Assembly: GCA_030432905.1 (NCBI GenBank)
Contig: JAUILU010000008.1
Location: 19,039-83,038 of the forward strand
Reading direction: 5' to 3'
Origin: Phycisphaerae bacterium
GTDB taxonomy: Bacteria > Planctomycetota > Phycisphaerae > Phycisphaerales > UBA1924
Length of the DNA: 64,000 nt
Below the pieces are notes generated by a model. It was given only the letters and a program-made list of their open reading frames with translations. It was not told the origin of the DNA and did no database searches. The position numbers and the translations under genes were made by a program. Below are positions 1 to 8,704 of this stretch, one piece after another (within the stretch, counting starts at the first letter, position 1; each line of letters begins with the position of its first letter).

Positions 1-412
1 CCACACCCAGCTTCTTCTGAAACGCGATCCCGATCTCAACACCGCGCGCGGCGCAGAGGAACGAGTCCTTCTGACAGGTCAGCTCCCCGCCGTGGTCGGC
101 GAGTTCGATCGGGATAACGTGCCCCGGGTACGGAGCCGCGAAGGCGCAGTCGCGCCGAACGCTGCCCTGGTTGGCGAAGTAGGTGATGAAGAACGACTCG
201 CCGGTCACCATGCGTTTGCCGGCCTCGAAGAGCTTGCCGAACACGCCTCCCCCGCCGCCCTTCATCGAGAGCGAGGTCGCCATCTCCACATCAGGGTCGA
301 TGTACATCATCGCCCCCGCCTCCGCGACGACGGCCTCCTGCGGATCGAGCGTGATGATGACGGCCTGCATGTCGTTGCCGATGATTTTGTAGTCGATGAT
401 GTCTGTTGCCAT
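1..412 (-). CDS. AIM24 / TIGR00266-family protein (partial, 3' end off the window)
   Basis: The visible 137 residues begin MATDIIDYKIIGNDMQAVII and continue with a stretch around GAMMYIDPDVEMATSLSMKG and a glycine-rich turn, then KLFEAGKRMVTGESFFITYF. This is the pattern of the AIM24/TIGR00266 family, a beta-rich protein of unclear function found in bacteria and, as AIM24, in mitochondria. The ATG at 412 is preceded by GGGAG at a good ribosome-binding distance. That GGGAG also forms the 3' side of a hairpin belonging to the upstream peroxidase gene. The C-terminus lies beyond position 1, so the gene is incomplete here. Family assignment is good; no function can be assigned from the sequence. 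Confidence 0.8.
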   Translation of the reverse strand, partial: MATDIIDYKIIGNDMQAVIITLDPQEAVVAEAGAMMYIDPDVEMATSLSMKGGGGGVFGKLFEAGKRMVTGESFFITYFANQGSVRRDCAFAAPYPGHVIPIELADHGGELTCQKDSFLCAARGVEIGIAFQKKLGV

Positions 413-413
413 A

Positions 414-457
414 GAAAAACTCCCGTCGATGCGTCTGTGTACAGACCATCGTACGGG
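414..457 (-). terminator. Rho-independent-type terminator after the peroxidase gene, overlapping the next RBS
   Basis: Read on the minus strand, CCCGTACGATGG and TCTGT pair with ACAGA and CATCGACGGG, and a run of five T follows. The hairpin lies between the peroxidase stop and the AIM24 start. Its last stem bases include the GGGAG that is the probable ribosome-binding site of the AIM24 gene. Confidence 0.65.
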
Positions 458-486
458 AAGTTCTTTGGAAACGAGACTGCTGTATG

Positions 487-2112
487 TCAGGCGCGTCGGC
501 GACGTGCCACACCAACACCCGCCAACCCGAGCAGGGCGAAGCTCGCCGGCGCAGGAACGAAGAAGATGTTGCCGTTGATGTCCGCGCCCGAGTTGAGCGA
601 GACAATGTCGGCCAGCGACAGGCTCTCGATCTCCGAAAGCCAGGGCAGCAGGTCCGCGTCGTTCTGGTAGAAGAAGCGGTCGCCGTCGCGGAGGCGCGAG
701 AACTGGTCGTCGAAGATCGCCATGAGCGTCTCGCCGATGGCGGCGCCCGCGACGTGGTCCTCGGCCATCAGCCCGACCCAAGCGTCGATGTTGTCGATGT
801 TGTCGTCATAAACAGCCGCGATCGCGTCGGCGAGATCGGAGTCGCTGGTGATGTCGTCGAAGCTGTCGACCGGGGCGAGCCCGAAGTCTTCGCGCATGGT
901 GTTGTAGTCGACGATGCCGTGGTCCCGGCCGCGCTGCAGGTTGATCGCCAGCAGATCCAGCCCGCCCGAGCCGGGAGGCCCGAAGAGCATGTTGCGGACG
1001 TCGTTGACGACCTGCGTATCGACCTCGTTTGCTTCCTGCCAGGCGAGGCCCCGGAGCAGGTCGTCCATCTTGCCCGCGGGTGTGATCAGGTCCGGGTTGA
1101 AGAACGACTCGAACAGGTTGTACGACCCGTTGTCTTGGCCCTGCGGCCCGGTGAGCAGGAGCTGCTCGTTGAGCATCGTGTGCCCGAAGCGGTACGCCGC
1201 GGTGCTGAACGCGCTGGACATCGACGGGTTGACGGTGTCGTCGTAACCCGTGTACGCGTCGAGCTTGCTGCCCATCATCGAGGGCAGCCAGTCCTCGTAG
1301 GTGATCTTCTGGATCTCGGCGCCGACGATTTTGCGCGCGGTCTGGTAGATGGTCTCGTCGTTCCAGCCGGGGTTCTGGGCGCTGAGCGTGTCGGCCCAGC
1401 GGTTGTGCTCGCGGACAAAGAGCGTGTGCATGGCGGTCAGGCCGACCTGTTCGTTGGAGCGGATGTCGCCGCCCAGGAAGAGCGAATCGTCGGGCGCTCC
1501 GGTGTCGTTGGCGTTCGGCAGGCCGAAGGTGTTGCGGGGCATGAAGCCATCACCGGTCATGGTCAGGCGCCCCCCGCTGAAATCGCGGAGTGCTGCGGCG
1601 CGGGTGGTGTCTGAGCCGTAGACCATCGAGCCGTCGAGGTAGTGGGTGATCTCGTTCGCGTGCTGGCGTGCATCCACGACGCCGCCCACGCTCGCCGAGC
1701 GGTTGAAGTGGATCGACTGTGCGCCGGTGTTCATCGGATCGAACCACGGGTCGCCCGCGGGGACGGCGATGTTGACGGGGTCGGCGGCGTTCGTACCCAC
1801 GAGCGCAAAGTCGTGGTCGATGAACTGGCCCCACTGCCAGAACATGCTGGACAGGCCGGTCGCGTTGCCGTTGCCGACGCTCTGGGTGCCGACCGCGTTG
1901 GAGATCTCGCGTGCCGACGGGCGTGGCATCATGCTGCCGAGACCGTCGAGGTACATCGCACCCGAACCTTCGCGGACGAGCATCGTGCCCACGGAGCCGA
2001 GTGTGTTGTCGCTCAGGTGGTTGCCGGTGCCGTCGATGGAGCGGTACTCCTGCCCCCCCGCAGACACAGCAAGACCGGCGGCGACGATCACGAAACACAT
2101 GCGATTTGTCAT
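487..2112 (-). CDS. Secreted animal-type heme peroxidase with PEP-CTERM-like tail
   Basis: A 541-residue protein of the animal heme peroxidase superfamily (myeloperoxidase/peroxinectin-like). A signal peptide covers about residues 1-20. The motif WQWGQFIDHDF places the distal heme His at about residue 100, and AYRFGHTML places the proximal His at about 311. The conserved REHNRWAD lies near 234-241. The C-terminus, VPAPASFALLGLAGV followed by ARRRRA, is the PEP-CTERM-like sorting tail seen on several proteins here: short motif, hydrophobic helix, basic end. The enzyme is therefore expected to be exported and processed at the envelope, oxidising halides or organic substrates with H2O2; the actual substrate is unknown. 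It stands as a single gene with its own terminator. Confidence 0.9.
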   Translation of the reverse strand: MTNRMCFVIVAAGLAVSAGGQEYRSIDGTGNHLSDNTLGSVGTMLVREGSGAMYLDGLGSMMPRPSAREISNAVGTQSVGNGNATGLSSMFWQWGQFIDHDFALVGTNAADPVNIAVPAGDPWFDPMNTGAQSIHFNRSASVGGVVDARQHANEITHYLDGSMVYGSDTTRAAALRDFSGGRLTMTGDGFMPRNTFGLPNANDTGAPDDSLFLGGDIRSNEQVGLTAMHTLFVREHNRWADTLSAQNPGWNDETIYQTARKIVGAEIQKITYEDWLPSMMGSKLDAYTGYDDTVNPSMSSAFSTAAYRFGHTMLNEQLLLTGPQGQDNGSYNLFESFFNPDLITPAGKMDDLLRGLAWQEANEVDTQVVNDVRNMLFGPPGSGGLDLLAINLQRGRDHGIVDYNTMREDFGLAPVDSFDDITSDSDLADAIAAVYDDNIDNIDAWVGLMAEDHVAGAAIGETLMAIFDDQFSRLRDGDRFFYQNDADLLPWLSEIESLSLADIVSLNSGADINGNIFFVPAPASFALLGLAGVGVARRRRA

Positions 2113-2379
2113 ATCTGGATCCCTGCTAAATCGTTATGGGCGCACCCAAAACCCGAGCCTTTGGCCCCGCGTCCCTTCAATAAACCACACGAACATCCGT
2201 TGGCCAGCCAAATTGCCACAAGCGGGCAGTTTCTTTCCAAACTGGGGGATTCTGCCCATTCCGGACGTTGCCGGCCTACTGAGCGGCCCCCGTTCACCGG
2301 GAACCATCCCACCGGCTCTTGGTCGCTACTATCAGCCTCAGAACGAGTCCAATATCCCCTCCGGGGCGGAGCTGTGCGC

Positions 2380-3789
2380 ATGGCCTGGCAACCCAAACTC
2401 AACGAACACGTCCTCTGCAAGAGGATCCCCACCCCTCCCTACGGCGACTTTGCCGACCGCCACATCGTGTCCTACGACGAATACGTCAAAACCGGCGGCT
2501 ACCAGGGCTTACGCAAGGCCCTGACCATGAAGCCCGAGGACGTTACCGCCGAGGTCAAGACCTCCATGCTCCGGGGCCGGGGCGGCGCGGGCTTCCCGAC
2601 GGGCCTGAAGTGGACCTTCCTGCCCCCCATCCCAGACGGCAAAACGCCCGGCGAAGAGGGCGCCGAACGCTACCTCGCCATCAACGCCGACGAATCAGAG
2701 CCCGGCACCTTCAAGGACCGGCTCCTGATGGACTTCGACCCGCACTCGGTGCTCGAGGGCATCGCGATTTGCTGCTACGCCTGCGGCCTCAACCGCGCGT
2801 ACATCTTCATCCGCGGCGAGTACCACCACCAGGCCAAGGTCCTCGAGAACGCCATCAAAGAGGCGTACGACAACGGCATCTTCGGCGAGAAGGGCCTCGT
2901 CAACTCCGCCGAGAACACGGGCGGCATGAAGTTCAAGGTCGACTGCCACGTCCACCGCGGCGCGGGCGCGTACATCTGCGGCGAAGAGACCGCGCTGCTC
3001 GAAGCGCTCGAAGGCAAGCGCGGCTGGCCCCGGATCAAGCCCCCCTTCCCCGCGCTCAAGGGCCTGTTCGGCAAGCCCACAATCATCAACAACGTCGAGA
3101 CGCTGGCGCACCTGCCGACCATTCTTGAGAACGGCGCAAAGTGGTTCATGAACCAAGGCGTCGAGAGCACCATCGGCGGCCCGCCCAGCTTCGGCACCAA
3201 GCTCATGGGCATGTCGGGCCACGTCGAAAGACCGGGCGTGTACGAGTTCGAGCTGGGCATCCCGCTCCGCACATTCGTCGAGGACTACTGCGGCGGCATG
3301 CGCGGCGGGAAGAAGTTCAAGGCTGCGATCCCCGGCGGCGTGTCGATGGGCATCCTCGGGACCGACCAGTACGAAGCCGAGCTCGACTTTGACATCGGAC
3401 GCAAGCACAACGTGCTGGGTCTCGGCACCGCGTGCCCGACGGTGTTCGACGAGGACACCGACATGGTCGCTGTCGCGCGGAACGTCGCGCGGTTCTTCAA
3501 GCACGAGTCGTGCGGCCAGTGCACGCCCTGCCGAGAGGGCTCGGGCTGGCTCTACCAGCTCATGTGCCGAATCGAAGAGGGCGATGCACAGACCAAGGAT
3601 CTCGATCTGGCCCTTGAGATTGGAACGAGCATGGGCTCGATGCCGGGCACCACGATCTGCGGCCTGGCGGACGGGAACAACTGGTCGCTCCGCACGATCA
3701 TGAACAAGTTCCGGTCCGAGTTCGAGGCCCGCGTACGCCCGTCGCACGTGCCCGTCACGGTCTCGATCGGTGCCTCGGCCAAGGGCTAA
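2380..3789 (+). CDS. nuoF: NADH-quinone oxidoreductase subunit F (complex I 51-kDa, FMN and NADH site)
   Basis: A 469-residue NuoF, about the family's usual length. The FMN/NADH motif GRGGAGFPTGLKW is at about residues 66-78, and ICGEETALLEALEGKRG continues the flavin site. The N3 iron-sulfur cluster ligands lie in ESCGQCTPCREGSGW (C378, C381, C384), with the fourth cysteine in TTICGLAD (C427). The frame is open far upstream, but similarity to NuoF starts at the ATG at 2380 (MAWQPKL). In complex I this subunit takes electrons from NADH. No other nuo gene lies next to it: upstream is the divergent peroxidase and downstream an unrelated secreted protein. Its partners (nuoE, nuoG and others) must be elsewhere, or this subunit serves another NADH-dependent complex. 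Confidence 0.93.
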   Translation: MAWQPKLNEHVLCKRIPTPPYGDFADRHIVSYDEYVKTGGYQGLRKALTMKPEDVTAEVKTSMLRGRGGAGFPTGLKWTFLPPIPDGKTPGEEGAERYLAINADESEPGTFKDRLLMDFDPHSVLEGIAICCYACGLNRAYIFIRGEYHHQAKVLENAIKEAYDNGIFGEKGLVNSAENTGGMKFKVDCHVHRGAGAYICGEETALLEALEGKRGWPRIKPPFPALKGLFGKPTIINNVETLAHLPTILENGAKWFMNQGVESTIGGPPSFGTKLMGMSGHVERPGVYEFELGIPLRTFVEDYCGGMRGGKKFKAAIPGGVSMGILGTDQYEAELDFDIGRKHNVLGLGTACPTVFDEDTDMVAVARNVARFFKHESCGQCTPCREGSGWLYQLMCRIEEGDAQTKDLDLALEIGTSMGSMPGTTICGLADGNNWSLRTIMNKFRSEFEARVRPSHVPVTVSIGASAKG

Positions 3790-3843
3790 GGTGCAACGCC
3801 GACCCAGTCCTGCCGATAGAAAGTAGACACGAGGGAGTTGCGT

Positions 3844-4920
3844 ATGAAGCTCACACGCCGCGTTGCCTGTTCACTGATGCTGGCCTTCAGTGCCTCTGTC
3901 TCGGCGCAGCCGATGGCGGGCGGCATGATCGATGACGATCAGAAAGTCCCTGATCTCGAATACCTCATCGAACAGTCGCAGGACCTTCTGCCCTTTGCAA
4001 GAACAGAGACCGGCAAGGCGTACCTGAACGCAACCGAGCACCTTCCCAAGCAGCTTCGGCGGTACCTGTGGGTCGATCGGCTGTTCAACGTCGCGTACAC
4101 CGAGGCGAGCTACGCCGATCTCGAAGACGCGAGGAAAAGAAGCCTCAGATTCAGACCGGTGACCGAACTCGCTTACTACATGGCCACCGAAGAACGCCCG
4201 CTGCTTGATGTGCTGCCATTGGATCTTGCTGTGCACGGCACCGAGCTTGCCGACCCCGCAGCGCTCGCCGGCAAAAAAATCCTGCTGTACAACCCGCGTG
4301 TGATTACACAGGGCCGGCTGCTCGCGAGCCTCGGTGCCGAGGTCACGGTCCTGCACACGCAGGTTCGCTTGAAAGAGGTTTACTCGCAGCCAGGCGACGT
4401 CGGCACGGCCGAGGGCGCCGAGGGATTCCCAGACGGCTCGCTCAAACTCATCTACAAAGACTGGCCGAGCGAGGATTCTGAAGAGTTGGGCGAGGACTTC
4501 GACCTGATTATCGTTTCGAACTGGCTCTCGCGCGGGCTGAGCCTCTCTTCCGAGTCTCCGCCGAGATGGAACAGAGCCGCCAGGCCCATGCGAGCCACAG
4601 AGTCCACGCCAGACGAACTGCTGGCCGGCTTCGCAGAGCGGCTCGCGCCGGGCGGCCGGTTCATTGTCTACGCCTACGGCCCGATGCAGCCTCGCGCGCC
4701 GGCACACTCGCCCCCGACAGCCAACGTGCGCATGCCGTTCAGCTACGAGGCTCTTGAGGAAAGCGGCCTAGAGATCGTCGCGCTCGATATGGACGACTCA
4801 CAGTCGGTCCTCTACGCATCCCGGGCGATCGACGACTTCGACAAGCCCATGCTCAACCGCGAGGGCGTGCCGCAGATGACCTCCGCGTACACGCTTCTGG
4901 TCAAACCCGCCGCCGAGTGA
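3844..4920 (+). CDS. Exported protein with a methyltransferase-like (Rossmann) fold
   Basis: A 358-residue protein starting at the ATG at 3844, with GAGGGAG six bases upstream. An N-terminal signal peptide runs to about ...SASVSAQP. The middle has features of a SAM-dependent methyltransferase: KILLYNPRVITQGRLLASLG resembles the first strand-loop-helix, DFDLIIVSNWLSRG resembles the post-II acidic strand, and LLAGFAERLAPGGRFIVYAY resembles the LxPGGxxxxxxY motif. The canonical GxGxG of motif I is not present, so catalytic SAM binding is doubtful. An exported methyltransferase is unusual, because SAM is cytoplasmic. It may be a degenerate fold reused outside the membrane. It is not clearly in an operon. 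Confidence 0.6.
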   Translation: MKLTRRVACSLMLAFSASVSAQPMAGGMIDDDQKVPDLEYLIEQSQDLLPFARTETGKAYLNATEHLPKQLRRYLWVDRLFNVAYTEASYADLEDARKRSLRFRPVTELAYYMATEERPLLDVLPLDLAVHGTELADPAALAGKKILLYNPRVITQGRLLASLGAEVTVLHTQVRLKEVYSQPGDVGTAEGAEGFPDGSLKLIYKDWPSEDSEELGEDFDLIIVSNWLSRGLSLSSESPPRWNRAARPMRATESTPDELLAGFAERLAPGGRFIVYAYGPMQPRAPAHSPPTANVRMPFSYEALEESGLEIVALDMDDSQSVLYASRAIDDFDKPMLNREGVPQMTSAYTLLVKPAAE

Positions 4921-5121
4921 CGCCGGGCGGCTCTTGCGGTTCTCGGACACTGTCCGAGCGAGCAGAATCGGACCCAAACCGGCACAGTTCGACCCCGATC
5001 TTGCCAAGATTGCCCCCGAACAGGCCGACATCGCGTACAGTGCAGCAGCCGGCACCGCGTTGGGTCGGCGATTTGCCTGAGCGGCTCGGCACCGAACCGA
5101 CCCGCCCGGATCCGTCGACCG

Positions 5122-5667
5122 ATGGACAAGAAGCCAGAGCCTCCCGCCGAAGACGACAGTCCGGGCCGATCTATGCCCGGCGCTGCTTGCGCGGACGCCC
5201 CAGCAATCGATCTCATAGACCCCGGCTCGCTGCTCAGCAAAACGCAGCTTGATGCCCTGCGCACCCACGCAGACTCGGCGATGCGCGTCTTCGCGAGCGC
5301 CGGCGTGACTGGCGAAGCGCGCATCGAGATCGTCAACGACGACCGCATGAGCGCGATGCACGAGACCCACAAGAACACGCCGGGAACGACTGACGTGCTC
5401 ACATTCGATCTGGCGCCGGACAACGACACGCTGCTCGACGCGGACGTCCTGATCTGCGCCGACGAGGCGGCTCGCCAAGCCAGCGAGCGAGGCCATGACC
5501 TTGTCAGCGAGTTGATGCTCTACATCGTGCACGCGCTGCTGCACTGCACGGGCTACGACGACACGCACGACGGCGCGCTCGGCGCGACCGAGATGCACAG
5601 CCGTGAGGACGAGATCCTCACGGCGATCGGTCTCGGCACGGTCTACCACACGGAGAGCGGATCATGA
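5122..5667 (+). CDS. ybeY: YbeY endoribonuclease (rRNA maturation factor)
   Basis: A 181-residue UPF0054/YbeY protein, a metal-dependent RNase involved in 16S rRNA 3' processing and ribosome quality control. The family motif appears as HALLHCTGYDD near the C-terminus. Two of the three usual zinc-binding histidines are present; the third position, normally H, is D. TDVLTFDL is the other conserved block. The first 35 residues are a poorly conserved, acidic and proline-rich extension, so a later start is possible. The stop overlaps the ATG of the following CorC-like gene by four bases, the common ybeY-ybeX arrangement. Confidence 0.88.
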   Translation: MDKKPEPPAEDDSPGRSMPGAACADAPAIDLIDPGSLLSKTQLDALRTHADSAMRVFASAGVTGEARIEIVNDDRMSAMHETHKNTPGTTDVLTFDLAPDNDTLLDADVLICADEAARQASERGHDLVSELMLYIVHALLHCTGYDDTHDGALGATEMHSREDEILTAIGLGTVYHTESGS

Positions 5668-7037
5668 GCGCCGGGCTCGCGCTGGGGATCTCGGCCGCGG
5701 CTCTGCTGGGTGGGGCTGTGTGCTCGACGCTGCACCTGTCGCTGCGCGGGCTCTCGCGGTCGCGTTTCGACTTCATGGTCGAAGGCGGGTCGGCGGGTTT
5801 GCAGGCGCGTGCCGCCAAGATCCTCGAAGACAGGACGGGCCACGCATCCTCGATCGCGCTGCCCCGCGTTTTCTTCAACATCGTCGTCGTGCTCGGCACG
5901 CTCACGTGGGTCAACCTGATCCGTGAGCACCCGCAATCGACCGGGTTCACGTTCGGCGACGTCTTCATCGCGGCGCTCATCGCCACCCCGCTGCTCTGGC
6001 TCATCGGCTACGTCCTGCCGCTGTCGATCTCGACGCACACCGGCGAGCGGATGGTCGTGTGGTTCTCGCTCGCGATCCGGTTGATGCACGTGGCGACCGC
6101 ACCGCTGCGTCGGCTTCTGATGGTCATCGACGAGGCCATCCGCAGGCTCGCGGGGGCCGAGGAATCCAACGCGCAGGAGGCGATCAGCGCCGAGCTTCTG
6201 AGCATGGCGGACATCGGCAAGGCCGAGGGCCAGCTCAACGAGGCCGAGCGCGACATGATCGAGGGCGTGGTGAGTTTCCGCACGACATCGGTCGAGCGCA
6301 TCATGACGCCTCGCACCGAGGTCGAGGCGATCGAGCTGACCGACGACCTCGACAAGGTCCGCGCGCTCGTTCAGGAGTGCGGCCACAGCCGGATCCCCGT
6401 CTACCGCGAGAGCATGGACGATGTGGTCGGCGTTCTCTACGCCAAGGACCTGCTGCACTGGCTGGGCGAGTCTCGCCCGAACACGACGTTCAAGCTCGAG
6501 AAAGTTGTCCGCAAGGCGCTGTTCGTGCCCGAGCAGAAAGCGGTGCTCGAACTGCTGACGGAGCTGATCGCCAACAAGGTTCACCTCGCGATGGTCGCCG
6601 ACGAGTACGGCGGGACGAGCGGTCTTGTGACGATCGAGGACATCATCGAAGAGGTGTTCGGCGAGATCCGCGACGAGTACGACACGGAAGACGAGGACGA
6701 GCCCTCGATCTCGACCGACGCCGTGAGCCGATCCGCCGACGCGGATGCGGCGCTGCGTGTCGATGACGCCAACGACGAACTCGAAGCGCTCGGCGTCGAG
6801 ATCCCCGAGAGCGACGAGTACGACACGATCGGCGGCTTCGTGGTGACGACACTCGGGCACATCCCCGAGGCGGGCGAGACGATCCCGCTCGAGGGCGCCG
6901 TGGTTCGAGTGATCGAGTCCGGGCCGACGCGTGTGCTCCGTGTGCGGTTCGAGGCCAAGGACGAGGCCCCGGTCGCTGCGCCCGTGGACGAGGACACGGA
7001 CGAGACCGAGCCAAACCCGGCCTCAACCAGCCAGTAG
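5664..7037 (+). CDS. HlyC/CorC (CNNM-type) family membrane protein
   Basis: A 457-residue protein with an N-terminal DUF21/CNNM membrane domain (about residues 1-165, several hydrophobic helices), a tandem CBS pair (about 205-330, including FRTTSVERIMTPRTEVEAIE and DEYGGTSGLVTIEDIIEEVF) and a C-terminal CorC_HlyC domain (about 350-440, DEYDTIGGFVVTTLGHIPEA). The family is linked to magnesium and cobalt handling. The start ATG overlaps the ybeY stop (ATGA). The tail ends in an acidic, threonine-rich stretch. It probably belongs to a transcription unit with ybeY and, 19 bases later, cysS. Confidence 0.92.
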   Translation: MSAGLALGISAAALLGGAVCSTLHLSLRGLSRSRFDFMVEGGSAGLQARAAKILEDRTGHASSIALPRVFFNIVVVLGTLTWVNLIREHPQSTGFTFGDVFIAALIATPLLWLIGYVLPLSISTHTGERMVVWFSLAIRLMHVATAPLRRLLMVIDEAIRRLAGAEESNAQEAISAELLSMADIGKAEGQLNEAERDMIEGVVSFRTTSVERIMTPRTEVEAIELTDDLDKVRALVQECGHSRIPVYRESMDDVVGVLYAKDLLHWLGESRPNTTFKLEKVVRKALFVPEQKAVLELLTELIANKVHLAMVADEYGGTSGLVTIEDIIEEVFGEIRDEYDTEDEDEPSISTDAVSRSADADAALRVDDANDELEALGVEIPESDEYDTIGGFVVTTLGHIPEAGETIPLEGAVVRVIESGPTRVLRVRFEAKDEAPVAAPVDEDTDETEPNPASTSQ

Positions 7038-7056
7038 CGTCCCGCTACGATGGTCC

Positions 7057-8631
7057 ATGCCGATGCAACTCAACAACACACTGACCCGTTCGCGCGAGCC
7101 GCTGATCCCTGCCGACCCGTCGCTGGTCACGTTCTACACCTGCGGCCCGACCGTCTACGACGACGCGCACATCGGCAACTTCCGGTCGTTCCTCGCCGCG
7201 GACCTGCTCCGCCGATGGATCGAGAGCCCGCTCTGCCAGCTCCAGACAAGTGACGGCTCAGTGCACCAGGGCCCGCGCAAGGTCCGGCACATCATGAACA
7301 TCACCGACGTCGGGCACATGACCGACGACGACCTCGCCGACGGTGGCGGCGAGGACAAGATGCAGGCCGCGACGAAGAGGCTGCTCGAACAGAAGAAGTC
7401 GGGCTCTGCGCACGCCGCGGCGGACGTGGACCCGCACGACCCGCGCGCGATCGCCTCGTTCTACACCGAACGCTTCCTCGAAGATGCGCGGGCGCTCGGG
7501 CTGAAGGTCGCGATCGAGGCCAACGAGTCCGAAGCAAAGCGCCAAGAGCTGATGCCGAGGGCGACCGAGTCGATCGACGGCATGCGTGCGATGATCGAAG
7601 ACCTCGCGGCCAAGGGCTACGCCTACCGCGCGGGCGACGCGGTCTACTTCGATGTGCAGAAGTACGACCGCTACGGCGAGCTCTCGGGCAACACGCTCGA
7701 GAAACTCCGCGGCGGCGCGGGCGGGCGCGTCGATGAATCGCACACCGCTGAGAAAAGATCCCCCGCCGACTTCCTGCTCTGGAAAGCCGACGAGTCGCAC
7801 ATCGTCCGCTGGCCCGGCCCGACGATCGACGGCCAGCAGATGGGCGAGGGCTACCCGGGCTGGCACATCGAGTGCTCGGTCATGGCGCGCGAGGCGCTCG
7901 GCGATGAGATCGACCTGCACTCGGGCGGCGAGGACAACATCTTCCCACACCACGAGTGCGAACGAGCGCAGAGCTGCTGCGCTACGGGCAGCGACACCTT
8001 TGCGAGGCACTGGTTCCACGGCCGATTCCTGCAGGTCGAGGGCGAGAAAATGTCCAAGAGCAAGGGCAACTTCTTCACGCCACGCGACCTGTTCGCGCAG
8101 GGCCACGAGCCTGCGGCTGTTCGTCTTGAGCTGATCAAAACGCACTACCGCACAAACGCGAACTTCACGCAGCAGGGCCTCAAGGACTCGGCCCGGACCG
8201 TCGCGCGGCTTCGCAAGATCGTCGAAGAGGGCAAGAGCAACCCGGGCGAGGCGAGCGACCCATCGGTTGTTGAAGCGTTCGCGGCGGCGATGCACGACGA
8301 CCTGAACATCGCCGAGGCGATCGGTGTGCTCGGCGCGTGGCGCAACAAGATCGAAAAGCCGACCTCGGGCGATGCGGATGCGCTGCTGCAGATCGACGCG
8401 GTGCTCGGGCTGCTCGGGCTTGAGCAGGCCAAGTCAACCGAGACCGAGATCGGTGTGTTTCTTGATGGGCTGAGCCCCGACTCTGAGGTGGAGAGTTTGC
8501 TGGCAAGCCGCGCCGAGGCGCGCAAGGCCAAGGACTTTGCCAAGAGCGACGAGATCCGCGACGAGCTGGCAGCCAGAGGATTCGTCATCAAGGACGTCGC
8601 CGGCGGCAAGGTCGAGGTTTCGCGGAAGTAA
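7057..8631 (+). CDS. cysS: Cysteinyl-tRNA synthetase
   Basis: A 524-residue class I aminoacyl-tRNA synthetase. FYTCGPTVYDDAHIGNFRS carries the zinc-ligand Cys (about residue 29) and the HIGH-type motif (HIGN, 38-41). GEKMSKSKGN near residue 331 is the KMSKS loop. It is longer than the roughly 460 residues of E. coli CysRS, mainly from insertions after the HIGH region (a segment around GGGEDKMQAATKRLLEQKKS) and in the anticodon-binding end. An ATG at 7057 and another two codons later are both possible starts. The frame extends upstream, but that part overlaps the CorC-like gene and has no similarity. Confidence 0.95.
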   Translation: MPMQLNNTLTRSREPLIPADPSLVTFYTCGPTVYDDAHIGNFRSFLAADLLRRWIESPLCQLQTSDGSVHQGPRKVRHIMNITDVGHMTDDDLADGGGEDKMQAATKRLLEQKKSGSAHAAADVDPHDPRAIASFYTERFLEDARALGLKVAIEANESEAKRQELMPRATESIDGMRAMIEDLAAKGYAYRAGDAVYFDVQKYDRYGELSGNTLEKLRGGAGGRVDESHTAEKRSPADFLLWKADESHIVRWPGPTIDGQQMGEGYPGWHIECSVMAREALGDEIDLHSGGEDNIFPHHECERAQSCCATGSDTFARHWFHGRFLQVEGEKMSKSKGNFFTPRDLFAQGHEPAAVRLELIKTHYRTNANFTQQGLKDSARTVARLRKIVEEGKSNPGEASDPSVVEAFAAAMHDDLNIAEAIGVLGAWRNKIEKPTSGDADALLQIDAVLGLLGLEQAKSTETEIGVFLDGLSPDSEVESLLASRAEARKAKDFAKSDEIRDELAARGFVIKDVAGGKVEVSRK

Positions 8632-8704
8632 CCCCCGCTCAATGCACGCCAGCGGACCCGCCGACGCCGACCCGCGCGCTCCGGTTCGCGTACCCTATGG
8701 CTTG

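Noticed and set aside
1642..2379. Upstream extension of the nuoF frame
   Set aside because: The frame is open but lies over the peroxidase gene and shows no similarity; NuoF begins at 2380.
2695..3747. Long minus-strand open frame opposite nuoF
   Set aside because: The plus strand encodes a full NuoF with all cofactor motifs; the opposite frame is a codon-bias shadow.
5643..6860. Long minus-strand open frame opposite the CorC-like gene
   Set aside because: It has Arg/Asp/His-rich composition with no motif and mirrors a strong gene on the plus strand; a GC-rich shadow.
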